This document shows, piece after piece, positions 9,708 through 18,628 of a DNA stretch of 64,000 bases. Source of the DNA: Mucilaginibacter sp. SMC90 (lineage in GTDB: Bacteria; Bacteroidota; Bacteroidia; Sphingobacteriales; Sphingobacteriaceae); contig NZ_CP094527.1 in NCBI RefSeq assembly GCF_022811725.1, positions 6,696,001-6,760,000 of the forward strand, given 5' to 3'. The notes under the pieces were generated by a model. It searched no databases. It was not told the DNA's origin and was given only the letters and a program-made list of their open reading frames with translations. Positions within the stretch are counted from its first letter, which is position 1; every line of letters begins with the position of its first letter. The translations under genes were made by a program, and so were the position numbers.

Positions 9708-9998
9708 TTACTTCGAAAAAAATTCGGTCAACAAATGATCTAAATGATAAACTTTTTCTGTTACCTCTGTATCCTCAACGGTAACTTTCTTTTCAGCCTT
9801 TAATGATGAGGTTGCATAATGCAACACACACATTGAAAGTAAATCCTGCTTATCCCTAACCGCATAATTTTCTTGATATTCTTTTATCCGGTCGTTGATC
9901 AGCTTAGCCGCCCTGCGTATTATTTCTTCTTCCTCCATGTTAACCTTTAAGGGGTAAACACGGTCAGCAATATTTATTTTTATTGAGATTTCTCCCAT
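9708..9998 (-). CDS. zapA: Cell division protein ZapA
   Basis: 96 residues, the usual ZapA length. The N-terminal globular part reads GEISIKINIADRVYPLKV followed by EEEEIIRRAAKLINDRI, and the C-terminal half is a coiled coil. ZapA tetramers cross-link FtsZ filaments at the Z-ring. It is 21 bp downstream of the ZapB-like coiled-coil gene, so the two are co-transcribed. ftsZ lies at the far end of this window. Confidence 0.9.
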   Translation of the reverse strand: MGEISIKINIADRVYPLKVNMEEEEIIRRAAKLINDRIKEYQENYAVRDKQDLLSMCVLHYATSSLKAEKKVTVEDTEVTEKVYHLDHLLTEFFSK

Positions 9999-10019
9999 TT
10001 GAGCTTTTCACTTTTTGTA

Positions 10020-10310
10020 CTATTTTTTCAATAATACAATACACTTATCTATTTCCTGCACAAAGTCGTTAATTTTTTGCTTAATGTCAACACTTTTTTC
10101 ATTTGTTTCAGAAAAAGACTTAGCAACCTTAACAACTTTTAATTTTTCTTCCAGTTCTTTTGTCTTACCCTTACTGGCATTAAGGGCTACTGTTAGCGCT
10201 TCGCTCTCCAGTTTTAAAAGGTCATTTTCCTCCTGCAAAGCAGCGCACAGTTCAATCAGGCGCTCGGTTTTATCTACAATTTTATTTAACTGCTCTGCTA
10301 ATGAGGCCAT
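10020..10310 (-). CDS. Small coiled-coil protein, ZapB-like by position
   Basis: 96 residues, almost entirely predicted coiled coil: residues 1-65 show regular leucine/hydrophobic heptads (LAEQLNKIVDKTERLIEL, then ENDLLKLESEALTV), and the tail KINDFVQEIDKCIVLLKK is again amphipathic. It lies directly upstream of zapA in the same orientation and is probably in one operon with it. E. coli ZapB is a small coiled coil that binds ZapA, so a partner role is plausible. I do not see ZapB sequence identity; the assignment is from context. Confidence 0.7.
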   Translation of the reverse strand: MASLAEQLNKIVDKTERLIELCAALQEENDLLKLESEALTVALNASKGKTKELEEKLKVVKVAKSFSETNEKSVDIKQKINDFVQEIDKCIVLLKK

Positions 10311-10320
10311 GTTTTTGGTT

Positions 10321-10395
10321 AATGGTTGATTAAGTTGATTGAGTGAGTGGTTTATCAGAAAACAACCTGATTAACCACTCACCCAATCAACCATT
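10321..10395. repeat. Inverted heptad repeat block between pheT and the zapA operon
   Basis: The left arm 10321-10352 and right arm 10373-10395 are built from degenerate 7-bp units (GGTTGAT, GATTGAG, TGAGTGG). The right arm is the reverse complement of the left apart from a 9-nt insertion. The arms can form a long hairpin that may serve as the pheT terminator (pheT ends at 10403 on the minus strand). Confidence 0.75.
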
Positions 10396-10402
10396 CACAT
10401 AA

Positions 10403-12802
10403 TTATTTTCTGATCTCTGCTCCGGCTTCTTTTCCTAAATTATAAATTAATTTCTGCATAATAGAATCAATCGCCTTATCCGTCAACGTTTTTTCGATAT
10501 CCTGAATAATGAAGCTTAACGCATACGACTTTTTACCCGCAGGCAGTTTATCGCCCTGGTAAACGTCAAACACATCAACTTCCTTCAGCAATTTACGCTC
10601 GGTACGCAAGGCAATTTGTTTCAACTGACCAAATGATACGTTTTGGTCTATCAGCATAGAAAGGTCGCGCCTTACAGCCGGAAATTTGGAAACATCCTGG
10701 AAAACGATCTTATTTTTACGGATGGCAGCCAACACAAGGTCGAAATTGAAATCGGCATAAAATACCTCTTTATCAACGTCGGCTTTTTTTAGTGAAACAC
10801 CTGCAACCGAACCAAATTTTACCAATTGCTTGCCATTAAGCATGTATTGAATGCCAAACGACATTTTTTTGCAGGTTGCATCCTCAACCGTATAGTTACT
10901 GATGTTCAAACGCTGTAAAATACCATCAACCACCGCCTTGATATTATAGAACGAAACCGGTTTTGATTTTTGGTTCCACTGCTCACCTGCGTTTGCTCCT
11001 GTAATAAAAATACTGAAACGCTGGGTTTCGATATATTTATCGTTCTCCAGTTTATAAACCTTACCAAACTCGTAAAACTTCAAATCAGCGCTACGGCGGT
11101 TTTGATTGTAAGCTATGGCTTCCAGGCCCGAGTACAGCAACGTTTGGCGCATTACATCCAAATCACTGCTTAAAGGGTTCAGGATCTTAACCGCAGTATC
11201 CAGGTTGTCTGAATACGCAGATTTTGTAAGTGAGTTGGCCAGGATCTCGTTAAAACCATTAGCACTCAGCAAATCCGACAATTGATTTTGAACGGTATCC
11301 TTTTCCGGCCGGGTAGAATTATTCAGCGACGCCCTGATCTGGGTAGGGATCTCAATATTGTTATAACCATAAATCCTCAGGATCTCTTCAACAACATCCA
11401 CATCGCGGGTAACATCCACACGGTATGGCGGCACTTGTAATGATAGCGAATCCGCAGTTTCATTCACTATCTTAATATCAAGCGCCGTGATGATACCTTT
11501 GATCTCGTCATGGCCAATAGCTTTACCAATTAGCCTGTCAATGGTATTATACGTGATCTCTACAGCAAACGGAGCAACCGGGGCCGGGTAATGATCAGAA
11601 ATCTCTGACGATACCGCTCCGCCAGCCACCTGCTGAATCAACAATGCAGCACGCTTCAATGCAAAAACGGTCATGTCTGGATCTGTACCACGCTCAAACC
11701 TGAAAGAAGCATCGGTTTTTAAGCCATGTCTTTTTGAAGTTTTACGTACCGATACCGGGTTAAAGTAAGCACTCTCCAGGAAAATATTTTTGGTTGATTC
11801 CTTAACACCTGATTTTGCACCGCCAAAAACACCTGCTATACACATAGGCTCTTCGGCATTACCAATTATAAGGTCATCGGCAGAAAGTTTCCTGTCAACC
11901 TCATCAAGCGTTTTAAACACTGTGCCTTCAGCATAATTTTTCACTAATACTTCGTTGCCGGTTATTTCATCAGCATCAAAAGCGTGTAGCGGCTGGCCAA
12001 GCTCATGCAGCACATAGTTGGTAACATCCACAATGTTATTGATAGAACGGATGCCAATAACAGCCAAACGCTCTTTTAACCATTGCGGCGACTCTTTAAC
12101 TTCAACACCGCTGATGGTTACACCCGAATAACGTGGTGAAGCCTGCTCGTTTTCCACAACAACCCTGATAGTGCAGTTGGTATTATCAACTTTAAATGCA
12201 CTTACATCTGGCTTGTGGATACCTATTTTCAGAAAAGCGGCAATATCCCTTGCAGTACCTAAATGTGAAGCCGCATCGGCACGGTTGGGGGTTAACCCAA
12301 TCTCGTACATGTAATCGTCGTTCAGCTTAAAGTATTCTTTGGCCGGAGTACCTACAGGCGCATCCTCAGGCAATACCATAATACCGGCATGGCTGGTTCC
12401 TAAACCTATCTCATCTTCAGCACAGATCATCCCGTGAGATTCCTCGCCCCTGATCTTTGATTTTTTGATAGCAAAAGGCTCGCCGCTGGTTGGATAAACG
12501 GTTGAGCCAACAACAGCTACCACTACTTTTTGCCCGGCAGCTACGTTAGCAGCACCGCAAACAATCTGCAGATCTTCCCCGCTGCCTACATCAACTTTGG
12601 TAACATGCAGGTGATCTGAATTAGCGTGGTCAACACATTCCTTTACATAGCCAATCACCAGGCCTTCCAGTCCGCCGGGAACAGCCTGTACCTTTTCCAG
12701 GCTTTCAACCTCCAAACCGGTACCGGTAAGGATGATGGAAATTTCCTGGGGCGTTTTATCAGTATCAATAAATTCTTTAAGCCAGTTATAAGATATTTTC
12801 AT
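10403..12802 (-). CDS. pheT: Phenylalanine--tRNA ligase beta subunit
   Basis: 799 residues, full length. It begins MKISYNWLKEFID; an OB-fold tRNA-binding (EMAP-like) domain covers about 40-155 (VTKVDVGSGEDLQIVCGAANV), B3/B4 about 210-385 (editing region with FRFERGTDPD), B5 about 400-480, the catalytic-like core to about 700, and the FDX-ACB anticodon domain at the C-terminus (FPAVRRDLSMLID). It forms the alpha2-beta2 enzyme with PheS, which is not in this window. A -7 box TATCTTTG and heptad repeats lie immediately upstream. Confidence 0.98.
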   Translation of the reverse strand: MKISYNWLKEFIDTDKTPQEISIILTGTGLEVESLEKVQAVPGGLEGLVIGYVKECVDHANSDHLHVTKVDVGSGEDLQIVCGAANVAAGQKVVVAVVGSTVYPTSGEPFAIKKSKIRGEESHGMICAEDEIGLGTSHAGIMVLPEDAPVGTPAKEYFKLNDDYMYEIGLTPNRADAASHLGTARDIAAFLKIGIHKPDVSAFKVDNTNCTIRVVVENEQASPRYSGVTISGVEVKESPQWLKERLAVIGIRSINNIVDVTNYVLHELGQPLHAFDADEITGNEVLVKNYAEGTVFKTLDEVDRKLSADDLIIGNAEEPMCIAGVFGGAKSGVKESTKNIFLESAYFNPVSVRKTSKRHGLKTDASFRFERGTDPDMTVFALKRAALLIQQVAGGAVSSEISDHYPAPVAPFAVEITYNTIDRLIGKAIGHDEIKGIITALDIKIVNETADSLSLQVPPYRVDVTRDVDVVEEILRIYGYNNIEIPTQIRASLNNSTRPEKDTVQNQLSDLLSANGFNEILANSLTKSAYSDNLDTAVKILNPLSSDLDVMRQTLLYSGLEAIAYNQNRRSADLKFYEFGKVYKLENDKYIETQRFSIFITGANAGEQWNQKSKPVSFYNIKAVVDGILQRLNISNYTVEDATCKKMSFGIQYMLNGKQLVKFGSVAGVSLKKADVDKEVFYADFNFDLVLAAIRKNKIVFQDVSKFPAVRRDLSMLIDQNVSFGQLKQIALRTERKLLKEVDVFDVYQGDKLPAGKKSYALSFIIQDIEKTLTDKAIDSIMQKLIYNLGKEAGAEIRK

Positions 12803-12822
12803 TATTCCGAAATGATAATCGG

Positions 12823-12830
12823 CAAAGATA
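12823..12830 (-). promoter_or_regulatory. -7 promoter box of pheT (TATCTTTG)
   Basis: The minus strand reads TATCTTTG, a perfect match to the Bacteroidota TAnnTTTG element, ending 20 nt before the ATG. No TTG -33 box is visible at the usual distance; heptad repeats occupy that place. Confidence 0.6.
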
Positions 12831-12832
12831 TA

Positions 12833-12893
12833 AAGATTTCGGATGTGAGACTTGATAGATTTCGGATTTCGGATGTTCGATTTCGGAATTATT
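12833..12893. repeat. Heptad repeat block, pheT side
   Basis: Degenerate 7-bp units GATTTCG-GATTTCG-GATGTTC-GATTTCG on the plus strand. A 24-bp segment (12864-12887) is a perfect inverted copy of 13002-13025. Read toward pheT the units are CCGAAAT-type and abut the -7 box. Confidence 0.8.
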
Positions 12894-12986
12894 TGAATTT
12901 CAAAATAGAGAATTGTAACCTTTGATTTATTTTAATTAATCTAATCGAGAGCACTGTTCAGTTTTAACAAATCTAAAATTGAAAAT

Positions 12987-13032
12987 TCATGATTCCTAAA
13001 ATCCGAAATCGAACATCCGAAATCCCAAATCA
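12987..13032. repeat. Heptad repeat block, radC side
   Basis: Units AAATCCG-AAATCGA-ACATCCG-AAATCCC-AAATCAA lie just beyond the radC stop. The block is the inverted partner of the pheT-side block (24 bp exact), separated from it by about 110 bp of AT-rich DNA. Confidence 0.8.
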
Positions 13033-13035
13033 AAA

Positions 13036-13734
13036 TCACATCATCCCCTCATCGGCCAAACTAAAATACCCATTATCTGTGATGATCAAATGATCAAACA
13101 CGCCCATGTCCAGCATCCTCCCGGCAGCGCTTATCTTTTTAGTAAGTTGAATATCTTCATTACTGGGCTTGAGATTGCCCGATGGGTGGTTATGCACCAG
13201 GATAAGTCCGCTGGCCTGGTATTGCAGGGCCGAATAAAAGATGATCTTAGGATCGCACACCGTGGCCGATAAACCGCCCTTGCTGATCAGCTCTTTTCCC
13301 AAAACTTTGTTTGAGCGCCCGAGTAATATGATCCAAAACTCTTCGTGGTTCAAATCCATCAAGTGCCGGCGCATAATATTGTAACCGTCACGGCTTGAAG
13401 TGATCACTTCAATAGCGCCCGATTCAGATTCGTTGCGGCGACGGCCGATCTCCAAGGCGGCAATAATGGATATCGCCTTAGCCTCCCCTATCCCTTTAAA
13501 TTTGGATAGTTCAGTTATAGAAGCTTTACCAAGCTTGTTGAGATCGTTATCGTAATGGTGCAGGATGCGTTTACTCAGTTCAACCGCAGTTTCGGTGCGG
13601 CTCCCCGAGCCTATCAATATCGCTATCAGTTCGGCATCGGTAAGGGCCCGGCGACCTTGCCCGCTTAGCTTTTCGCGCGGGCGGTCTTCTTCGGCCCATG
13701 ATTTGATACTGATCTTGCTTTCGTAATTTTCCAC
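13036..13734 (-). CDS. radC: RadC family JAB/MPN-domain protein
   Basis: I place the start at the GTG giving (M)ENYESKISIKSWAEEDRPRE, 232 residues. The in-frame TTG at 13764 sits inside the terminator of rpsT and is unlikely. A helix-hairpin-helix region (about 60-90, ELSKFKGIGEAKAISI) is followed by the RadC/JAMM domain with the metal motif HNHPSG and downstream S-x-x-D in PSNEDIQLT. Historically called a DNA-repair protein; the actual role is unsettled. It lies downstream of rpsT in the same orientation, with a terminator between them. Confidence 0.92.
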   Translation of the reverse strand: MENYESKISIKSWAEEDRPREKLSGQGRRALTDAELIAILIGSGSRTETAVELSKRILHHYDNDLNKLGKASITELSKFKGIGEAKAISIIAALEIGRRRNESESGAIEVITSSRDGYNIMRRHLMDLNHEEFWIILLGRSNKVLGKELISKGGLSATVCDPKIIFYSALQYQASGLILVHNHPSGNLKPSNEDIQLTKKISAAGRMLDMGVFDHLIITDNGYFSLADEGMM

Positions 13735-13762
13735 GCCCTGAAAGTATGAAAAAGCGCCTAAC

Positions 13763-13798
13763 AAAAAAAGGGATAGCGTTAGTACACCATCCCTTTAG
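13763..13798 (-). terminator. Intrinsic terminator after rpsT
   Basis: On the minus strand the stem AAAGGGAT / ATCCCTTT, with a loop of about 14 nt, is followed by a run of T's. It lies between the rpsT stop and radC. Confidence 0.8.
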
Positions 13799-13817
13799 TA
13801 TATTTTTAAAGCTAAGA

Positions 13818-14072
13818 TTAGCTTAAGCCGTTAACAAATTTAGTAAGCTTTGATTTATTGTTCGAAGCTTTGTTTTTGTGAATAACGTTCTTTTTAGCCA
13901 AACGATCAAGCATAGAAATCACTTTGCCCAGCAATGCAGAAGCATCAGCCTTGGTAGTGGTATTTCTTAATTTCTTAATAGCGTTCCTGGTTGTTTTAGC
14001 CTGGTACCTGTTGCGCAGACGCTTCGCAGCGTTTGACCTGATTCTTTTTAATGATGATTTATGATTTGCCAT
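13818..14072 (-). CDS. rpsT: 30S ribosomal protein S20
   Basis: 84 residues, Lys/Arg-rich, beginning MANHKSSLKRIRSNAAKRLR, the S20 signature, and ending KSKLTKFVNGLS. It binds 16S rRNA in the small subunit. Typical size. It has its own promoter (14115-14145) and terminator, so it is a single-gene transcript. Confidence 0.98.
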   Translation of the reverse strand: MANHKSSLKRIRSNAAKRLRNRYQAKTTRNAIKKLRNTTTKADASALLGKVISMLDRLAKKNVIHKNKASNNKSKLTKFVNGLS

Positions 14073-14114
14073 CTCGTATAGCTTGTTATTCTTTTCTACT
14101 TATTTTAAGGACTG

Positions 14115-14145
14115 CAAATATAGGGGGATTAAATTTAATATGCAA
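14115..14145 (-). promoter_or_regulatory. rpsT promoter (TTG-N20-TATATTTG)
   Basis: On the minus strand a TTG (14145-14143) is separated by 20 nt from TATATTTG (14122-14115). Both elements match the Bacteroidota sigma consensus (TTG, then TAnnTTTG). Transcription would start near 14108, giving a leader of about 36 nt. Confidence 0.75.
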
Positions 14146-14307
14146 GTGGTTTTTTGATTTAATATTTTAGTCCGATTGAATTGATAACCTGCGGTATTAC
14201 CCTCTTTACATCTGACAATTAATAACCTGTTAACCTAACATTCACAAAGTGTTCATACAACACAATGATTTTTGCGGCGTTATTATAATTATTAAAACCG
14301 CAGTATC

Positions 14308-15066
14308 ATGACAATCAACAGCACCACCAGGTTCAGCAACCGGGTTGAAGATTATGTAAAATACCGTCCCGGCTACCCAACTGAAATTGTTAAGTTTTTA
14401 CATGATACTTATAGCTTAACCCAGGATAAGCTTATTGCGGATATTGGCGCAGGCACAGGAATCTCTACCGCCCTGTTTCTTAAAAAAGGTTACCGGGTAA
14501 TTGCCGTTGAGCCTAACCTGGAGATGCGCGAAAAGGCTATTGAGTTACTCGGCTCATATCATGGCTTTATCCCTCATGACGGCACTGCCGAAAATACTGG
14601 CATTGAAAACAATAGCGTTAGCGCGATTATTGCTGGGCAGGCCTTCCATTGGTTTGATACCGTAAAAACCCGTATCGAATTTAAAAGGATCCTGAAACCG
14701 GATGGCATTGTTGCCCTGATCTGGAATGAAAGAAAAACAACATCGGCCTTTGAACAGGAGTATGATGAACTTATCATAAAACATGGCAATGATTATGTTA
14801 AAGTTGATCACCGCAATATCGATACCGAACACATTGCCGCATTCTTTAACCCCGCGGCTGTGCACCTGGAAGTATTTGCCAATAAACAGGTATTTGATTT
14901 TGAAGGATTGAAAGGCCGCCTGCTGTCATCATCATACATGCCTGCGCGCGATGATAAAGGGTACCAGCCGATGATCAATGATTTGCAAATGCTGTTTAAT
15001 AAATATCAGCATAACGGGGTTATCGTTATTAATTACGATACCAAGGTTTATTCGGGTAAGCTATGA
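14308..15066 (+). CDS. Class I SAM-dependent methyltransferase
   Basis: 252 residues. Rossmann methyltransferase core with motif I ADIGAGTGIST (about residues 44-54), acidic loop VIAVEPN, post-I segment HDGTAENTGI and motif III-like ILKPDGIVALIWN. The N-terminal RFSNRVEDYVKYRPGYP is typical of the UbiE/COQ5-like Methyltransf_11 group found in yeast Tmt1-like and plant homologues. The substrate cannot be told from sequence. It stands alone, 90 bp before the MutS-like gene. Confidence 0.85.
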   Translation: MTINSTTRFSNRVEDYVKYRPGYPTEIVKFLHDTYSLTQDKLIADIGAGTGISTALFLKKGYRVIAVEPNLEMREKAIELLGSYHGFIPHDGTAENTGIENNSVSAIIAGQAFHWFDTVKTRIEFKRILKPDGIVALIWNERKTTSAFEQEYDELIIKHGNDYVKVDHRNIDTEHIAAFFNPAAVHLEVFANKQVFDFEGLKGRLLSSSYMPARDDKGYQPMINDLQMLFNKYQHNGVIVINYDTKVYSGKL

Positions 15067-15156
15067 GGGAAACATTATTGGGTACCGGTGAAACAATTAC
15101 ATGGAGGTGCTATCTAAATAAGCAAAAGCGATAGCTTATTAATACTACTTTTAACC

Positions 15157-16830
15157 ATGCTATACTGGATCATTATTGTAATACTGCTACCTTTTATATT
15201 TATTTTAGTAAGCCATTTAAAAAGCAAGACCCGGCAAAAAAAGAAGCTTGCAGAAATAAAAGAACGCTGGGGCAAGCCCATAATTGCTGCCAGAAATTTC
15301 AAACGCATCAGTAATTATTTAACAGCCTATGGCGCTGCGAGCGAGATTTCAGCAGAAACCGCTACCGATCTGGATATCGACAGTGTGTTTGAATATATCG
15401 ACCGCACCAACTCCAAACCCGGCCAGCAATATTTATATAAACAACTGCATTCCCCTCAAATTTCAGAAGGCTATTTTGAAACGATTGAGCAAAGGATAGG
15501 TCTTGCTACAGCCAGTACAGAGTTAAGAGAGCAAGCTGAGCTTAAATTATCAGAGTTAGGCAGTAACGATGCCTATTACTTACCCGAGCTTTTCAAAAAA
15601 CCTCACCAGTCTATTTTTCCTGCTATCGGCAACTTTTATATCAGCATAGCGCCGTTTCTGATCGTAGGAGTAGCTATCAGCCTTTTTATAGTGCCTAATC
15701 AGTTTATGCTGATGTTATTACTGGTATTAATGATAGCCAATGTGGCTATTCATTACAGCAATAAAACTCAAATGCTGAATTATACACATTCGCTGCCTCA
15801 GCTAATGGTTTTATTCAGGGTTTCAAACTGGCTTAAAAACCATAACCTGCTCAGAGATGATGAACCTACACGCAACAGCATGGTTAATATGGGCAAACTT
15901 AAAAAGTCGTTAAATTACATTACCCTGCAAAACAAAGCAGCCATTGACCCCACCGATATTTACTACCTGGTTACCGAATGGCTAAAAATGTTCCTGCTTA
16001 TTGAGCCGCTGGTATTTATTAAATCAATCAGCAAGGTAAATAAATATCTTAACGACATAAAGGTTGTTTATGAAGCAGTTGCCGAGGTTGATGTTGCCAT
16101 TTCCATCCAGTCGGTACGTGAGGGCTCAGCTCATTATTGCAGGCCACAGCTAATATCTGGCAATACCAATATCATTATTAAAGATCTTTACCACCCCCTT
16201 ATCGAAAACTGCGTATCAAATTCCATCTCTATCGATAACACACAAGGCGTTTTGGTAACAGGTTCCAACATGTCGGGCAAAACTACTTTCATCCGTGCTA
16301 TTGCCGTTAATGCCTTGTTGTCGCAAACCATCAACACCAGTTTCGCTACCGTATACCAGGCACCTCCACTTAAAATATTTACCAGTATTGATATGACAGA
16401 CGATCCGGGCAGTAATAAAAGTTATTTCCAGGCCGAGGCAATGGCTGTTAAAAATATAGTTTCGCAAACTATGGCCAGCAAACCGGTAAACAGCCTTGTG
16501 ATCATTGATGAAATTTTCAGGGGCACAAACACCATCGAACGCATTGCAGCAGCAAAAGCAGTTTTAAGTTATTTTATTCAAAATCAAAGCTTCGTATTTG
16601 TATCAACGCATGATCTGGAGCTGGCCGAACTGCTGGGCAGTAATTATAAAGTTTTCTCGTTTGAGGAAGTGATTGGTGATGACCGGCTGGTATTTGATTA
16701 TAAAATTAAAGAAGGGCTGCTCAAAAACAGGAATGGCATAGCAGTTTTAAAAGGCGTGGGTTTTCCGGAAAGTATTATTAATGATGCCAATAAAGTAAGC
16801 AGCCAGCTTAGAGAGAAGTATAATTTGTAA
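15157..16830 (+). CDS. Membrane-anchored MutS-like ATPase
   Basis: 557 residues. The C-terminal MutS domain V (about 320-557) has Walker A GSNMSGKTTF (369-378), Walker B SLVIIDEIFRGTN (446-458) and the conserved STHD (483-486). The N-terminus is unlike true MutS: a hydrophobic helix at 3-20 and two more at about 160-198 predict membrane attachment, and the mismatch-recognition domain I with its Phe-x-Glu motif is absent. Domain III-like helices (about 70-320) are present. Related MutS_V membrane proteins are common in Bacteroidota and have no established role; canonical mismatch repair is unlikely. It is followed after 35 bp by the phospholipase-like gene. Confidence 0.85.
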   Translation: MLYWIIIVILLPFIFILVSHLKSKTRQKKKLAEIKERWGKPIIAARNFKRISNYLTAYGAASEISAETATDLDIDSVFEYIDRTNSKPGQQYLYKQLHSPQISEGYFETIEQRIGLATASTELREQAELKLSELGSNDAYYLPELFKKPHQSIFPAIGNFYISIAPFLIVGVAISLFIVPNQFMLMLLLVLMIANVAIHYSNKTQMLNYTHSLPQLMVLFRVSNWLKNHNLLRDDEPTRNSMVNMGKLKKSLNYITLQNKAAIDPTDIYYLVTEWLKMFLLIEPLVFIKSISKVNKYLNDIKVVYEAVAEVDVAISIQSVREGSAHYCRPQLISGNTNIIIKDLYHPLIENCVSNSISIDNTQGVLVTGSNMSGKTTFIRAIAVNALLSQTINTSFATVYQAPPLKIFTSIDMTDDPGSNKSYFQAEAMAVKNIVSQTMASKPVNSLVIIDEIFRGTNTIERIAAAKAVLSYFIQNQSFVFVSTHDLELAELLGSNYKVFSFEEVIGDDRLVFDYKIKEGLLKNRNGIAVLKGVGFPESIINDANKVSSQLREKYNL

Positions 16831-16865
16831 TTTAAAACTCCCCTTTAAATTGCATCTTTACCTTC

Positions 16866-17828
16866 ATGAACCGCCGTATAATTTTAAGCATAACAGGTAT
16901 CTGTTTAATCATGTTATGCTCATCATGGGGGTTCTTTGCGCACTACCGCATTAACCGGCTGGCTATTTTTACGCTTCCTAAGGCCATGTCGGGTTTCTAC
17001 AAGGCCAATATCGATTACATAACCGAACATGCCGTGAGTGCGGATAAACGCCGCTATGTCGACTCGTCAGAAGCGCCCCGGCATTTCTTTGATGCCGACC
17101 ATTATGGCAAACGGCCTTTTGAGGCCATGCCTAAAAAATGGAAGGATGCGATTGCCAAATATTCAAAAGACACCATTACTAAATATGGAACCGTTCCCTG
17201 GGCTATTCAGTACCAGTATTACCGGTTGGTGCGCGCTTTTAAAGCACATGATACTACTGGTATACTTAACGCCTCGTCATATTTAGGACATTACGTTGCC
17301 GATGCACATGTCCCCTTGCACCTCACCCAAAACTACAATGGCCAGCTTACCGGGCAAACCGGCATCCATGCCCTTTGGGAAAGCCGCCTTCCGGAGTTAT
17401 TTGCCAACCATTATAACTGCTATGCAGGCAAAGCCCGCTATATCGAAAACCCGCTTAATGAAGCTTTCCGGATATGCAGGGCTACGTTTAAACGCGTGGA
17501 TACTGTTTTGCGGTTTGAACGTATCCTGAACAAAACCTATCCGCAGGATAAAAAATATGAGTTGGTGCTGCATGGCAAAAAGCAAATAAATGATTATTCG
17601 GCCGCTTACAGTTTTGCTTATCACAAAATGCTGAAAGGCATGGTAGCAAGACAAATGCGGGCGTCCATACTTTCTGTTGGCAGCTTCTGGTATTCGGCCT
17701 GGGTTGATGCGGGGCAACCTGACCTTAATAAACTTATTGCGCAGCCTTTAAGTGATGATCAAAAAACCAAACTGCAGCAGGAAGAAACACTATACCGAAC
17801 AGGCAAAGCACTGGTAATTAACCATTAA
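16866..17828 (+). CDS. Zinc-dependent phospholipase C-like secreted protein
   Basis: 320 residues with an N-terminal hydrophobic leader (5-20) followed at once by WGFFAH, as in the zinc-dependent phospholipase C / S1-P1 nuclease fold, where the mature N-terminal Trp is a metal ligand. Candidate ligands are W21, H26, D76/H79, H142, D146 (GHYVADAHVPLH), H168 and E172 (GIHALWESR). It is exported, perhaps a lipoprotein or inner-membrane-anchored because a Cys (C18) precedes SSW. It is probably a hydrolase of phosphate esters; lipid versus nucleic acid cannot be decided here. Confidence 0.82.
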   Translation: MNRRIILSITGICLIMLCSSWGFFAHYRINRLAIFTLPKAMSGFYKANIDYITEHAVSADKRRYVDSSEAPRHFFDADHYGKRPFEAMPKKWKDAIAKYSKDTITKYGTVPWAIQYQYYRLVRAFKAHDTTGILNASSYLGHYVADAHVPLHLTQNYNGQLTGQTGIHALWESRLPELFANHYNCYAGKARYIENPLNEAFRICRATFKRVDTVLRFERILNKTYPQDKKYELVLHGKKQINDYSAAYSFAYHKMLKGMVARQMRASILSVGSFWYSAWVDAGQPDLNKLIAQPLSDDQKTKLQQEETLYRTGKALVINH

Positions 17829-17927
17829 TAACGTAAAACCCGAACACCAAACGGGTAGTAGCAACATTGTTTCCGCACTGCATTTCCTGCATCTTAGCGT
17901 AAACCATTCACATTAAATTATTACGCT

Positions 17928-18605
17928 ATGAAGAAATTATTTTTCTTATTAATGATATTTTGCTGTAAGGCGGCAATAGCCCAAAACTGCAGCCAGTTTG
18001 TAAACAACGTTAATGGCAAAAAACTCACTTATGTGAGCCAGGATGCCAAAGGCAAACAGCAAATGACAGCTGTTTACACCACCACTAAAAAAGATGCAGC
18101 AACGGTTTCAGTACATGCCGAAATAAACGACAAGAATGGTAAAGCCATAGGTAATGGCGATTCTGAAATGATATGTACAGGCAATACCATTAAAGTAGAT
18201 ATGAAATCATTTGTACCGGCCGCAAATATGAAAGGCAACATGCAGGTAAGCGGTGAAGCCAAATATCTAACCTATCCTACCGATATGAAAGCGGGGCAAG
18301 CTTTAGATGATGGCTCCGTAAACATTGATATGGGCAGCGGCGGCGCACAATTGGCCAACCTGCAAATGGATATCAAGAACCGTAAAGTTGAGCAAGCCGA
18401 AACCATAACCACCAATGCAGGCAGTTTCGATTGTTTTAAATTAAGCTACGATGCCACTACCAAAATGAAAATGATGGGCATCGGTATCCCTTTTAACTTT
18501 CATGTAACCGAGTGGTACGCTCCTAAACTTGGCAGGTTTGTTAAATCTGAAACCTATAAAGGCGAAAAATTGATGGGCACCATGACACTTGATTCCATCA
18601 ACTGA
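17928..18605 (+). CDS. Secreted DUF3108-like (TapB-type) protein
   Basis: 225 residues. Signal peptide MKKLFFLLMIFCCKAAIAQ with cleavage after AIAQ. The rest is a beta-rich domain with the recurrent sequence pattern of DUF3108-like proteins: KLTYVSQDAKGKQ at the start, TNAGSFDCFKLSYD in the middle and EWYAPKLGRFVKSETY near the end. These are exported proteins of unknown role, thought to form a lipid-carrier-like sandwich. It is a single gene facing the dedA gene. Confidence 0.7.
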   Translation: MKKLFFLLMIFCCKAAIAQNCSQFVNNVNGKKLTYVSQDAKGKQQMTAVYTTTKKDAATVSVHAEINDKNGKAIGNGDSEMICTGNTIKVDMKSFVPAANMKGNMQVSGEAKYLTYPTDMKAGQALDDGSVNIDMGSGGAQLANLQMDIKNRKVEQAETITTNAGSFDCFKLSYDATTKMKMMGIGIPFNFHVTEWYAPKLGRFVKSETYKGEKLMGTMTLDSIN

Positions 18606-18628
18606 CAGCACCGACGGACTGGTTATAC

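Noticed and set aside
12833..13032. Heptad blocks as a CRISPR array
   Set aside because: The period is 7 bp with no spacers of 25-40 bp and no cas genes.
13735..13764. TTG start of radC at 13764
   Set aside because: The TTG falls within the T tract of the rpsT terminator; the GTG at 13734 gives the family N-terminus.
15157..16830. Annotation as MutS1 mismatch repair protein
   Set aside because: Domain I with its Phe-x-Glu motif is missing and the protein has membrane helices.
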